NCBI GenBank assembly: GCA_045631225.1
Contig: JAZQUG010000022.1
Coordinates: 1-17,233 of the forward strand
Direction of reading: 5' to 3'
From: Fimenecus sp045631225
GTDB lineage: Bacteria; Bacillota; Clostridia; Oscillospirales; Acutalibacteraceae
DNA length: 17,233 nucleotides
Shown here: one piece after another, positions 7,235-15,743 of the stretch
How positions within the stretch are numbered: the first letter of the stretch is position 1
Layout: every line of letters starts with the position of its first letter
Program-made: the position numbers and the translations under genes
Notes under the pieces: model-generated
Seen by the model: only the letters and a program-made list of their open reading frames with translations
Told to the model about the DNA's origin: nothing
Databases searched by the model: none

Positions 7235-7860
7235 TGTGTAAGAATATAGTAGTTCTTGTATCTGGTGGTGGAACAAACCTTCAGGCACTTATCGATGCAC
7301 AAAACAGAGGCGAACTCGGTAATGGTAAAATTACTTGTGTAATTTCTTCAAAAGCAGATGCTTATGCTCTAACACGTGCAGAAAATAATGGAATTAAAAC
7401 AAGAACTCTTATCAGAAAAGATTTTAATGATATTGCATCATATAGTTGTGCAATGAGAGATTTGCTTATAGAAGAAAAAGCAGATTTGATTGTATATGCC
7501 GGATTTATGACTATTCTTGATGAGAATGTATGTGATGCTTTTCAAAATAAAATGATTAATGTACATCCTGCACTTATCCCATCTTTTTGTGGAAAAGGTT
7601 TTTATGGATTACATGTACATGAAGAAGCTTTGAAAAAAGGTGTTAAAGTATCTGGTGCAACAGTACATTTTGTTACTGCTGAATGTGATGCCGGTCCGAT
7701 TATCCTTCAAAAAGCAGTTGAAGTGGTTGATGACGATACACCTGAAAGCTTACAAAAAAGAATAATGGAACAAGCTGAGTGGAAAATTCTTCCTAAAGCT
7801 GTTCAGTTATTCTGTGATGATAAAATTGTAGTTAAAGACGGTAAAACTTATATAAATTAA
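7234..7860 (+). CDS. purN: GAR transformylase (10-formyl-THF dependent)
   Basis: Transfers a formyl group from 10-formyl-tetrahydrofolate to glycinamide ribonucleotide. The 208 residues fit the family. Phosphate-binding SGGGTNLQAL lies at 10-19. The catalytic triad appears as Asn109 and His111 in INVHPALIPSF and Asp152 in ECDAGPII. The folate-site stretch GFYGLHVHEEAL and the C-terminal TPESLQKRIMEQAEW are also typical. Translation probably depends on purM, since the start shares a base with the purM stop. With the AICAR formyltransferase it is one of two folate-consuming enzymes in the operon, fitting the riboswitch that reads folate shortage through ZMP. Confidence 0.96.
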   Translation: MCKNIVVLVSGGGTNLQALIDAQNRGELGNGKITCVISSKADAYALTRAENNGIKTRTLIRKDFNDIASYSCAMRDLLIEEKADLIVYAGFMTILDENVCDAFQNKMINVHPALIPSFCGKGFYGLHVHEEALKKGVKVSGATVHFVTAECDAGPIILQKAVEVVDDDTPESLQKRIMEQAEWKILPKAVQLFCDDKIVVKDGKTYIN

Positions 7861-7875
7861 TTGGAGGTTTGAATA

Positions 7876-8592
7876 ATGGAAATCAAGTCACTTGAAAATG
7901 AACTTAATTCTCTTGCTTATCATGGCAGAGGTATTATTATCGGTAAGAGTGCTGATGGCAAGAAGGCTATCACTGCTTATTTCATTATGGGTAGAAGTGT
8001 TAACAGTCGTAACAGAGTTTTTGTTGCAGAAGGTGATGCAATGAGAACAAAGGCTTTTGATGAATCAAAAATGACAGACCCACATCTTATTATTTATTAT
8101 CCTGTCAGAGTTCTTGGTAATAAGACAATTGTTACTAATGGCGACCAGACAGATACTATCTACGAACTTATGGATAAGCAGATGACTTTTGAACAGGCAC
8201 TTCGTACTCGTGAATTTGAGGATGATGCTCCAAACTATACTCCAAGAATTTCAGGTATTATCAGACTTGAAAATGGTGATATGAATTATGCTATGTCAAT
8301 TCTCAAGTCAGCAGATGGTGACGGTAGTTCTTGTCAGAGATATAATTTTGCATACTCCAATCCTCTTGCAGGCAGAGCAAAGTTCATTCACACATATAAA
8401 TGTGATGGTGACCCACTTCCAAGTTTTGAGGGCGAACCAAAAACTCTCGAACTTCCTGATGTTGATATTGATACAATGACAGATATTATCTGGAAAAATC
8501 TTAATGAAGACAATAAAGTTTCTCTTTTTGTAAGATATATCGACCTTGCAACAGGAGAATTTGAGTCAAGAATTGTTAACAAGAATGTATAA
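7876..8592 (+). CDS. purO: IMP cyclohydrolase, PurO-type
   Basis: Predicted to close the final purine ring, FAICAR to IMP. The 238-residue protein has no similarity to the MGS-like cyclohydrolase half of PurH. It resembles the archaeal-type PurO/IMP cyclohydrolase family, with YHGRGIIIGKSADGKKAITAYF and MGRSVNSRNRVF near the N-terminus, then PNYTPRISGII and CQRYNFAYSNPLAGRAKFIHTY. It lies 15 bases after purN (TTGGAGG ribosome site) and 11 bases before a formyltransferase that lacks its own cyclohydrolase domain. That neighbour is the best contextual support for the function. The family call is from remembered motifs; the symbol follows the archaeal enzyme. Confidence 0.88.
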   Translation: MEIKSLENELNSLAYHGRGIIIGKSADGKKAITAYFIMGRSVNSRNRVFVAEGDAMRTKAFDESKMTDPHLIIYYPVRVLGNKTIVTNGDQTDTIYELMDKQMTFEQALRTREFEDDAPNYTPRISGIIRLENGDMNYAMSILKSADGDGSSCQRYNFAYSNPLAGRAKFIHTYKCDGDPLPSFEGEPKTLELPDVDIDTMTDIIWKNLNEDNKVSLFVRYIDLATGEFESRIVNKNV

Positions 8593-8603
8593 GGAGAATT
8601 GTA

Positions 8604-9788
8604 ATGAAAGAATTTGAACTTAAATATGGTTGCAATCCTAACCAGAAACCTTCAAAAATTTATATGGAAGATGGTTCAGAACTTCCAATTGAAATTCTTA
8701 ACGGAAGACCTGGTTTTATAAATTTCCTTGATGCATTCAATTCATGGCAGCTTGTTAAGGAAATAAAGGATATTCTCGGCATGCCTGCTGCAACATCTTT
8801 TAAGCATGTTAGTCCTACATCTGCTGCAGTTGGTGTTAAACTTCCGGAATCACTTAAGAAAGCATGTTTTGTTGATGATATTGAAGGTCTTGATGACTCT
8901 CCTTTAGCATGTGCTTATGCTCGTGCTCGAGGTACTGACAGAATGTCTTCATTTGGTGACTGGATTGCATTGAGTGATGAATGTGATGCTACTACAGCTA
9001 AGCTTGTTGCTCGTGAAGTATCTGATGGTATTATTGCACCGGGTTATTCTGATGAAGCTCTTCATATTCTCAAGGGTAAGAGAAATGGTAACTATAATAT
9101 CGTTAAGATTGATGCAAATTATGTTCCTGCTGTTCAAGAAAAAAAACAAGTTTTCGGTATTACATTTGAACAGGGAAGAAATAATTTCAGAATTGATGAA
9201 GAACTTCTTTCTAATATGGTTACTGAAAATAAAGAATTTCCTGATGAAGCAAAACGTGATTTGATTATTGCTCTTATTACACTTAAATATACACAGTCTA
9301 ATTCAGTTTGTTATGCTTATGATGGACAGGCTATCGGTGTCGGTGCAGGTCAGCAGTCAAGAATTCATTGTACAAGACTTGCAGGTACTAAGGCTGATAC
9401 GTGGCATCTTCGTCAGCATCCAAAAGTACTTGATTTACCATTCCGTGATGATATCCGTCGTCCTGACAGAGATAATGTTATAGATGGTTACATTAATAAA
9501 AATGAAGAAGATGTTTGTGCAGATGGAATCTGGCAGAAGTACTTCAAGACACAGCCTGAACCTCTTACTGCAGAAGAAGCAAGAGCATATCTTGATACAA
9601 TAACAGGTGTTTCAGTAGGTTCTGACGCATTTTTCCCATTCAGTGATAATATTGAGAGAGCACGTAAGAGTGGTGTTTCATATATTGCAGAACCAGGTGG
9701 TTCAATCCGTGATGATGTAGTAATTGATTGCTGTAATAAATACGGTATTGCAATGGCGTTTACAGGCATGCGTTTGTTCCATCATTAA
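8604..9788 (+). CDS. purH: AICAR formyltransferase, stand-alone (C-terminal PurH domain only)
   Basis: Transfers a formyl group from 10-formyl-THF to AICAR (ZMP). Bifunctional PurH is about 510-530 residues; this protein is 394 and contains only the transformylase part. The catalytic Lys-His pair is Lys67-His68 in SFKHVSPTSAAVG. Next come ARGTDRMSSFGDWIALSD, NSVCYAYDGQAIGVGAGQQS and SDAFFPFSDN. The C-terminus is the canonical EPGGSIRDD...RLFHH. Nothing upstream within the gene could encode the missing cyclohydrolase; the preceding PurO-type gene supplies it. TAAGGAG overlaps the purO stop. Its substrate is the ligand of the operon's riboswitch. Confidence 0.95.
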   Translation: MKEFELKYGCNPNQKPSKIYMEDGSELPIEILNGRPGFINFLDAFNSWQLVKEIKDILGMPAATSFKHVSPTSAAVGVKLPESLKKACFVDDIEGLDDSPLACAYARARGTDRMSSFGDWIALSDECDATTAKLVAREVSDGIIAPGYSDEALHILKGKRNGNYNIVKIDANYVPAVQEKKQVFGITFEQGRNNFRIDEELLSNMVTENKEFPDEAKRDLIIALITLKYTQSNSVCYAYDGQAIGVGAGQQSRIHCTRLAGTKADTWHLRQHPKVLDLPFRDDIRRPDRDNVIDGYINKNEEDVCADGIWQKYFKTQPEPLTAEEARAYLDTITGVSVGSDAFFPFSDNIERARKSGVSYIAEPGGSIRDDVVIDCCNKYGIAMAFTGMRLFHH

Positions 9789-9807
9789 TAATTTCTGAGG
9801 TAGACTT

Positions 9808-11079
9808 ATGAAAATAATGGTTGTCGGTGGTGGCGGTAGAGAACACGCTATCATTAAGAAAATTAAAGAAAATAAAAATGTTACTGAAATCTTTGCATTA
9901 CCCGGTAATGGTGGTATGAAAGATGATGCAACACTTGTTAATATCGATGCAAAAGATATCCCGAATATCGTTAAATTTGCAGTTGATAATAAAATTGATT
10001 TTGCAGTAGTTGCTCCTGATGACCCACTTGTACTCGGTTGTGTTGATGCTCTTAATGCAGTTGGTATCAAGTGCTTTGGTCCTAAAAAAGATGCTGCAAT
10101 TATTGAAGGAAGTAAAGCTTTTTCAAAAAATCTTATGAAAAAGTATAATATTCCTACTGCTGCTTTTGAAATATTTGATAATGCAGAAGATGCACTCAAA
10201 TATCTTGAAACAGCTCCAGTACCAACAGTTGTTAAGGCTGATGGTCTTGCTCTCGGTAAAGGTGTTATTATTGCAATGACACGTGACGAAGCTGTTGATG
10301 CAGTTAAGTCAATTATGGAAGATAAAATTTTCGGTGAAAGTGGTAACAACATTGTTATCGAAGAATTCCTTACAGGACCTGAAGTTTCTGTTCTTTCATT
10401 CACTGATGGTAATGTGGTTGTTCCTATGATTTCATCAATGGACCATAAACGTGCGCTTGATAATGATGAAGGGCTTAATACAGGTGGTATGGGCACAATT
10501 GCTCCAAACCCATATTATACAACTGATATTGCAAAAGAATGTATGGAAACAATCTTTATTCCTACTATAAATGCTATGAAAGCAGAAGGCAGAACCTTCA
10601 AAGGCTGTTTATATTTTGGTCTTATGCTTACTCCAAATGGACCTAAAGTTATTGAATATAACTGTCGTTTTGGTGACCCTGAAACTCAGGTTGTTTTACC
10701 ATTGCTTGAATCAGATTTACTTGACATTATGATGGCAGTTGAAGATGAGAAATTAACAGAAGAAATGGTTAAATTCTCTGAAAAGTCAGCTTGCTGTGTT
10801 GTTATGGCTTCAAAGGGCTATCCTGTTAAGTATGATAGTGGTTTTAAAATCACAGTTGATGATGATTTTGATGACAATCTTTATATTGCAGGTGCAAAAC
10901 TTGATGGTGCTGATGTGGTAACTGCTGGTGGTCGTGTTCTTGGCGTAGTGGCAGTCGAAAATGACCTTGTTACTGCTATCGAAAAATCATATTCATCAGT
11001 TAAAAAAGTTCATTTTGATAATGCGTTTTATAGAAACGACATAGGTGCTAAAGCACTTAAAGTATTAAAGGAGGGATAA
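9808..11079 (+). CDS. purD: GAR synthetase (phosphoribosylamine-glycine ligase)
   Basis: ATP-grasp enzyme that joins glycine to phosphoribosylamine, the product of PurF. The 423 residues match the family. The N-terminal MVVGGGGREHAI (4-15) is diagnostic. ATP-grasp elements include PTVVKADGLALGKGVI, EEFLTGPEVSVLSF, DHKRALDNDEGLNTGGMG and VIEYNCRFGDPETQVVLP. A weak CTGAGGT precedes the ATG, 19 bases after purH. Because phosphoribosylamine is very short-lived, PurD is usually thought to receive it directly from PurF, so it would be the natural partner of the unusual PurF homologue in this operon. A 264-residue ORF on the opposite strand here is a shadow. Confidence 0.97.
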   Translation: MKIMVVGGGGREHAIIKKIKENKNVTEIFALPGNGGMKDDATLVNIDAKDIPNIVKFAVDNKIDFAVVAPDDPLVLGCVDALNAVGIKCFGPKKDAAIIEGSKAFSKNLMKKYNIPTAAFEIFDNAEDALKYLETAPVPTVVKADGLALGKGVIIAMTRDEAVDAVKSIMEDKIFGESGNNIVIEEFLTGPEVSVLSFTDGNVVVPMISSMDHKRALDNDEGLNTGGMGTIAPNPYYTTDIAKECMETIFIPTINAMKAEGRTFKGCLYFGLMLTPNGPKVIEYNCRFGDPETQVVLPLLESDLLDIMMAVEDEKLTEEMVKFSEKSACCVVMASKGYPVKYDSGFKITVDDDFDDNLYIAGAKLDGADVVTAGGRVLGVVAVENDLVTAIEKSYSSVKKVHFDNAFYRNDIGAKALKVLKEG

Positions 11080-11084
11080 TAAAG

Positions 11085-14000
11085 ATGGTATATCGTATAT
11101 TTGTTGAAAAGAAGCCGGGATTGGACAATGAAGCTAAAGGGCTTCTTAGTGAAGCAAAAAATTTGCTTGGAATTGAAAATTTAGAGGATATTCGTCTTTT
11201 TAATCGCTATGATGCTGAAAATATTACAGATGAATTGTTTGATTATTCTGTAAAAACTGTTTTTTCAGAACCTCAGCTTGATGATGTATCTTCTTGTTTG
11301 AATATTGCTGATGCTTATGTATTTGCAGTAGAAGCACTTCCGGGTCAATTTGACCAGAGAGCAGACTCTGCAGCTCAGTGTATTCAGATTATTTCTCAGG
11401 GCGAGCGTCCTCTTATCCGTACAGCAAAGGTTTATGCGCTTTATGGTGCATTGACAGAAGCAGATATCGCTGCATTCAAAAATCACGTAATTAATGCTGT
11501 TGAGAGCCGTGAAGCATCTCTTGATTTACCTGAGACACTCTCTGTAGAGTACGCAGCTCCTGAAACTGTTGCTACTGTTGATGGTTTTATATCAATGGAT
11601 GAAGTTGCTCTTGGTACACTTCTTGATGAAAAAGGTCTTGCTATGGACCTTGATGACCTTAAATTCTTACAGGCTTATTTCAGAGATACAGAACATAGAG
11701 ACCCTACAATTACAGAAATTCGTGTTGTTGATACATATTGGTCTGACCACTGTCGTCATACAACATTTTCAACTCATCTTGATAATGTTCGTATTGATGA
11801 CCCAGCAGTGCAAGAAGCTTATGAACGTTATCTTGCTGCAAGAGTAGAAGTATATGGTGAAGAGAAAGCTGCAGCTCGTCCACAGACATTGATGGATATT
11901 GCTACTATTGGTACTAAAACACTCAAGAAACGTGGACTTCTTCCTGAACTTGACGAAAGTGAAGAAATCAATGCTTGTTCAATTCATGTTACTGCAACTG
12001 TTAATGGTGAAGAGCAGGATTGGCTTCTTATGTTTAAGAATGAAACTCATAACCACCCTACAGAAATTGAACCATTTGGTGGTGCTGCTACATGTATCGG
12101 TGGTTGTATCCGTGACCCACTTTCAGGACGTGCTTATGTTCATCAGGCAATGCGTGTAACAGGTGCAGGTGACCCAAGAAAAACTATTGCTGAAACTTTA
12201 GATGGCAAACTTCCACAGCGTAAGATTTGTCAGACTGCAGCAGCAGGTTATTCTTCTTATGGTAATCAGATCGGTTTGGCTACTGGTCATGTTGCTGAAA
12301 TTTATCATGAGGGCTTTGTTGCAAAGCGTCTTGAATGTGGTGCAGTAGTTGCTGCTGCTCCTGCTTATAATGTTCGTCGTGAAAGACCTGCTCCCGGAGA
12401 TGTTATTGTTCTTCTTGGTGGTCGTACAGGTCGTGACGGTATAGGTGGTGCAACAGGTTCATCAAAGAGCCATAATATGAAATCACTTACAACTATGGCT
12501 TCTGAAGTTCAAAAGGGTAATGCTCCTGAAGAAAGAAAAATTCAAAGACTTTTCCGTAATTCAGAAGTCACTCGTTTAATTAAGCGTTGTAATGACTTTG
12601 GTGCAGGTGGTGTATCAGTTGCTATTGGTGAACTTGCTCCTGGTCTTCAGATTGACCTTGATGCAGTTCGTAAAAAATATGAAGGTCTTGACGGAACAGA
12701 AATTGCTATTTCTGAATCACAGGAAAGAATGGCAGTAGTTGTTGCAGCTGAAGATGCTGATAAATTTATTGCTTTTGCACAGGAAGAAAACCTTGAAGCA
12801 TATCGTGTGGCTGTTGTTACAGAAGAAGAACGCATGGTAATGAAGTGGAAAGGCAACATTATCGCTGACCTTAGCCGTGCATTTCTTGATACAAACGGTG
12901 CAGTTAAACACATAAATGTAACAGTTACAGAAAAAGACCTTTCTGTTTTAAGTAAAGCAATGTATGGTTCATTACGTGAAATGGCATCTGACCTTCGTAC
13001 AGCAAGCCAGAGAGGTCTTGTTGAACGTTTTGACTCAACTATCGGTGCGGGTAGCGTTGTAATGCCTTATGGTGGTAAGCGTCAGCTTACTCCTACTCAG
13101 TCAATGGCTGCTGTTTTACCTGTTCTTCCTGGACAGGAAACTGACCAGGCTAGTGTGTTCAGCTGGGGCTGTGACCCTGACCATCTTTCAGTTGACCCGT
13201 ACACAGGTGCACATGCTGCAATATATAATTCTGTTGCAAAGCTTGTTGCAGCAGGTTGTGATTATAAACTTGTATATTTAACATTACAGGAATTCTTTGA
13301 AAGACTTAAAACTGAACCTGAGCGTTGGGGTAAGCCTTTTGCAGCTCTTCTCGGTGCATTTGATGCTCAGCTTGAATTAAATGCTGCTGCTATCGGTGGT
13401 AAAGACTCAATGTCAGGTACATTCCTTGATTTAGATGTTCCACCAACACTTATTTCTTTTGCTATTGCTCCAATCAAGAAACAAGATGTAATAAGCCCTG
13501 AATTTAAAGAGGCTAATCATCCTGTTTACCTTTTTGGTGCAACTGATGAAAGTGCAGAAAGTCTTAAGGCTACTTGGGAAGCATTCCATAACCTTTGTAA
13601 TGAAGGTAAAGTTAGGGCTTCTTGGGCAGTTGAACATGGTATTGGCGAAGGAATTATGAAAATGTCTTTCGGTAATAATATCGGTTTCTCTTCATCTGCT
13701 GAACTTAAAGAAAATTGGCATCTTGGTATGTACGGCTTTATTATTGCTGAGCTTACTGAAGATGTTGAAATTCCGGGTGTAATGAAGCTTGGTACAACAA
13801 CTGTTGAGCCTGTAATTACTATTGAAAATGACAGTGCAACAATTGAAGAGCTTTATGAGTTGCATACTGCTACACTTGAAAGTGTTTATCCTACTAAGGC
13901 TAAAGAAGATAAGGGTGAAATTCCTACATATTCATTTGAAGGTAAGTGTGATATTTCACCTAAAAATAAGGTTGTTAAACCTAAGGTTCTTATCCCTGTA

Positions 14001-14777
14001 TTCCCTGGCACAAACTGTGAATATGACTCAGCTCGTGCTGTTGAAAAAGCAGGTGGTGAGGCTGAAATATTTGTTATCAGAAATCTTACTGCTGAAGATG
14101 TTGCAAGAAGTGTTGAAGGCTTCTCAGCAAAGGTAAAAGAAAGTCAGATGATTTTCATTCCTGGCGGCTTCTCAGGTGGTGATGAACCTGATGGTTCAGC
14201 TAAGTTTATTACTGCATTCTTCCGTAACCCGGCTGTTAAAGAAGCTGTAACTGACCTTCTTGATAATCGTGATGGTCTTATGTGTGGTATCTGTAATGGT
14301 TTCCAGGCTCTTATTAAGCTTGGCCTTGTTCCTTACGGTAAAATTATTGACACTGATGAAAATTGTCCTACACTTACATTTAATAACATCAGTCGTCACC
14401 AGAGTAGAATTGTTCATACTCGTATTGCATCAACAAAATCACCATGGCTTAGCCTTATGAATGTTGGCGATGTTGTGAATGTTCCGATTTCTCACGGTGA
14501 AGGTAAGTTCCTTGCATCACCTGAGCTTATTGCTGAACTTGCAGCTAACGGACAGATTGCTACTCAGTATGTTGACCTCGAAGGTAATGCAACATCTGAT
14601 ATTGACTTTAATCCGAATGGTTCACTTTGTGCTATTGAAGGTATTACATCACCTGATGGTCGTGTATTCGGTAAAATGGGTCACAGTGAGCGTATCGGTG
14701 ACGGTCTTTATAAGAATGTACCGGGTGAATATGACATCCGTATGTTCGAGGCTGCAGTTAAGTATTTTAATAAATAA
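11085..14777 (+). CDS. purL: FGAM synthase, single-chain (PurL with fused glutaminase)
   Basis: Converts FGAR, ATP and glutamine to FGAM. The 1230 residues carry in one chain what B. subtilis spreads over PurS, PurL and PurQ. The order is a PurS-like N-terminal part (YRIFVEKKPGLD), the linker motif WSDHCRHTTF (219 onward), then ATP-site NETHNHPTEIEPFGG (319 onward). A second PurM-like half has GGKDSMSGTF (771 onward). A C-terminal class I glutaminase domain starts near Lys967. Its triad is complete: Cys1070 in GICNGFQ, His1200 and Glu1202 in MGHSER. So glutamine-dependent amination is intact here, unlike in the PurF homologue. The ribosome site AAAGGAGGG overlaps the purD end. Last gene of the operon, followed by a terminator. 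Confidence 0.97.
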   Translation: MVYRIFVEKKPGLDNEAKGLLSEAKNLLGIENLEDIRLFNRYDAENITDELFDYSVKTVFSEPQLDDVSSCLNIADAYVFAVEALPGQFDQRADSAAQCIQIISQGERPLIRTAKVYALYGALTEADIAAFKNHVINAVESREASLDLPETLSVEYAAPETVATVDGFISMDEVALGTLLDEKGLAMDLDDLKFLQAYFRDTEHRDPTITEIRVVDTYWSDHCRHTTFSTHLDNVRIDDPAVQEAYERYLAARVEVYGEEKAAARPQTLMDIATIGTKTLKKRGLLPELDESEEINACSIHVTATVNGEEQDWLLMFKNETHNHPTEIEPFGGAATCIGGCIRDPLSGRAYVHQAMRVTGAGDPRKTIAETLDGKLPQRKICQTAAAGYSSYGNQIGLATGHVAEIYHEGFVAKRLECGAVVAAAPAYNVRRERPAPGDVIVLLGGRTGRDGIGGATGSSKSHNMKSLTTMASEVQKGNAPEERKIQRLFRNSEVTRLIKRCNDFGAGGVSVAIGELAPGLQIDLDAVRKKYEGLDGTEIAISESQERMAVVVAAEDADKFIAFAQEENLEAYRVAVVTEEERMVMKWKGNIIADLSRAFLDTNGAVKHINVTVTEKDLSVLSKAMYGSLREMASDLRTASQRGLVERFDSTIGAGSVVMPYGGKRQLTPTQSMAAVLPVLPGQETDQASVFSWGCDPDHLSVDPYTGAHAAIYNSVAKLVAAGCDYKLVYLTLQEFFERLKTEPERWGKPFAALLGAFDAQLELNAAAIGGKDSMSGTFLDLDVPPTLISFAIAPIKKQDVISPEFKEANHPVYLFGATDESAESLKATWEAFHNLCNEGKVRASWAVEHGIGEGIMKMSFGNNIGFSSSAELKENWHLGMYGFIIAELTEDVEIPGVMKLGTTTVEPVITIENDSATIEELYELHTATLESVYPTKAKEDKGEIPTYSFEGKCDISPKNKVVKPKVLIPVFPGTNCEYDSARAVEKAGGEAEIFVIRNLTAEDVARSVEGFSAKVKESQMIFIPGGFSGGDEPDGSAKFITAFFRNPAVKEAVTDLLDNRDGLMCGICNGFQALIKLGLVPYGKIIDTDENCPTLTFNNISRHQSRIVHTRIASTKSPWLSLMNVGDVVNVPISHGEGKFLASPELIAELAANGQIATQYVDLEGNATSDIDFNPNGSLCAIEGITSPDGRVFGKMGHSERIGDGLYKNVPGEYDIRMFEAAVKYFNK

Positions 14778-14790
14778 TTTACATAATAAA

Positions 14791-14829
14791 AATAGCCCGA
14801 GGCTCACGCTTCGGGTTATTGCTTTTCTT
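14791..14829 (+). terminator. Intrinsic terminator of the purine operon
   Basis: A 10-bp stem pairs AATAGCCCGA (14791-14800) with TCGGGTTATT (14811-14820), one G-T pair, around a 10-base loop. The T-rich GCTTTTCTT follows. It begins 13 bases after the purL stop. Confidence 0.88.
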
Positions 14830-14847
14830 AAAAGGATATAATATAAT
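14819..14847 (+). promoter_or_regulatory. Possible promoter for the small FTR-like gene
   Basis: TTGCTT (14819-14824) and TATAAT (14842-14847) are 17 bases apart; a second TATAAT overlaps at 14837-14842. The -35 match is imperfect and lies on the 3' edge of the purL terminator, so the gene probably has its own start signal placed directly after the terminator. In AT-rich DNA a TATAAT by chance is not rare. Confidence 0.4.
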
Positions 14848-14865
14848 AAAGAAGAGGTGAGTGCT

Positions 14866-15066
14866 ATGGCAGTTAGATTTAATGAAAATAAAGAATTAGT
14901 GGCAAAAATTCAGGAAGGACTTAAAAAGAAAGATGGTTATTGTCCTTGCAGATTGCAAAAACTCCCGGAATATAAATGTATCTGTGAAGAATTTAAGCAA
15001 CAGATTGCAGACCCTGAATTTGAAGGATACTGCCATTGTAAATTGTATTATAAATCAAAAAAATAA
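14866..15066 (+). CDS. Ferredoxin-thioredoxin reductase catalytic-chain-like miniprotein
   Basis: A 66-residue soluble protein with six cysteines in three pairs: CPC (26-28), CIC (38-40) and CHC (56-58). This trio marks the ferredoxin:thioredoxin reductase catalytic chain, where four Cys hold a 4Fe-4S cluster and two form the active disulfide. Compared with the plant/cyanobacterial chain (CPC-x16-CPC-x8-CHC) the middle pair is shifted (x9 then x15), while the first-to-last Cys span is the same. Similar short proteins are common in Clostridia; their function is not settled. No variable subunit is seen. The ATG at 14866 is preferred over an upstream GTG at 14857 because AGAGGTGA (14853-14860) is spaced correctly for it and overlaps the GTG. 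A thiol-redox role is inference. Confidence 0.82.
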   Translation: MAVRFNENKELVAKIQEGLKKKDGYCPCRLQKLPEYKCICEEFKQQIADPEFEGYCHCKLYYKSKK

Positions 15067-15099
15067 AGGTGTGGATTTTACCACACCTTTATTTTTATT
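15061..15099. terminator. Bidirectional terminator between the FTR-like gene and rex
   Basis: A perfect 14-bp stem pairs AAATAAAGGTGTGG (15061-15074) with CCACACCTTTATTT (15081-15094) around a six-base loop, with A-run on the left and T-run on the right. It serves both strands. The stop codon of the FTR-like gene (15064-15066) is inside the stem, and the rex stop abuts it at 15095. Confidence 0.92.
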
Positions 15100-15730
15100 C
15101 CATATTGCTTACATGATAACTCAATCTCATTAAGCTATCACTTAAATGTACGTTTTCTACTGCAACATCAGGATGATTTGCTGAAATATCATAATGACTG
15201 AAATTCCAGAAACCTTTGATTCCTAATTCTACAAGTTGAGGAGCTAACTCTTCAGCTGCTGAACTCGGAATACATAAAACAGCAACAGTAGGGGAGTTGT
15301 CCTTACAAAAATCGAACAGATTATCAGTATGTCTGATTGGTAAACCTCTTAAAAGCTGTCCGACTAAAGCTTTGTTTTTATCGAAAATTCCGATTATATT
15401 AAAGCCTCTTGCTTCAAATGACATGTGCAACGCAACAGCTTTACCAAGATTACCTGCACCAATAAGGATGGCATTTCTTGTTTTATCTACACCAAGAATT
15501 TTTCCGATTTCATTATAAAGAATTTCAATGTTGTAACCATATCCCTGCTGACCAAATCCACCAAAACAGTTTAAATCCTGACGAATCTGTGATGCTGTGA
15601 ATCCCATTTTATTAGATAAATCTTTTGATGAAATTCTTACAACGCCTTTTTCCTTTAATTCACCTAAAAATCTGTAATATCTTGGAAGACGCTTGATAAC
15701 AGAGCTGGAAACACCGTCGTTTCTAATCAT
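15095..15730 (-). CDS. rex: Redox-sensing transcriptional repressor Rex
   Basis: Repressor that senses the NADH/NAD+ ratio and controls fermentation and respiration genes. The 211 residues fit the family. An N-terminal winged helix includes VIKRLPRYYRFL (11-22) and the recognition region SSKDLSNKMGFTASQIRQDL (34-53). It is followed by FGGFGQQGYGYN. The Rossmann NAD(H) site is ILIGAGNLGKAV (88-99). The C-terminal helix for domain swapping is present. Its ATG is 13 bases after the isocitrate dehydrogenase stop with AAGGAG before it, so it is the last gene of a leftward operon. Targets in this organism cannot be told from the window. Confidence 0.96.
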   Translation of the reverse strand: MIRNDGVSSSVIKRLPRYYRFLGELKEKGVVRISSKDLSNKMGFTASQIRQDLNCFGGFGQQGYGYNIEILYNEIGKILGVDKTRNAILIGAGNLGKAVALHMSFEARGFNIIGIFDKNKALVGQLLRGLPIRHTDNLFDFCKDNSPTVAVLCIPSSAAEELAPQLVELGIKGFWNFSHYDISANHPDVAVENVHLSDSLMRLSYHVSNME

Positions 15731-15743
15731 AAATAAGCTCCTT

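Noticed and set aside
9702..10496. 264-residue minus-strand ORF opposite the purH end and purD
   Set aside because: It lies almost wholly antisense to purD, which has full family motifs; composition is Ser/Leu/Ile-rich without recognisable domains or a ribosome site, as expected of a shadow frame.
14857..14865. GTG start adding three residues (MSA) to the FTR-like protein
   Set aside because: The GTG overlaps the AGAGGTGA ribosome site, whereas the ATG at 14866 is correctly spaced from it and gives the family-like start MAVRFN.
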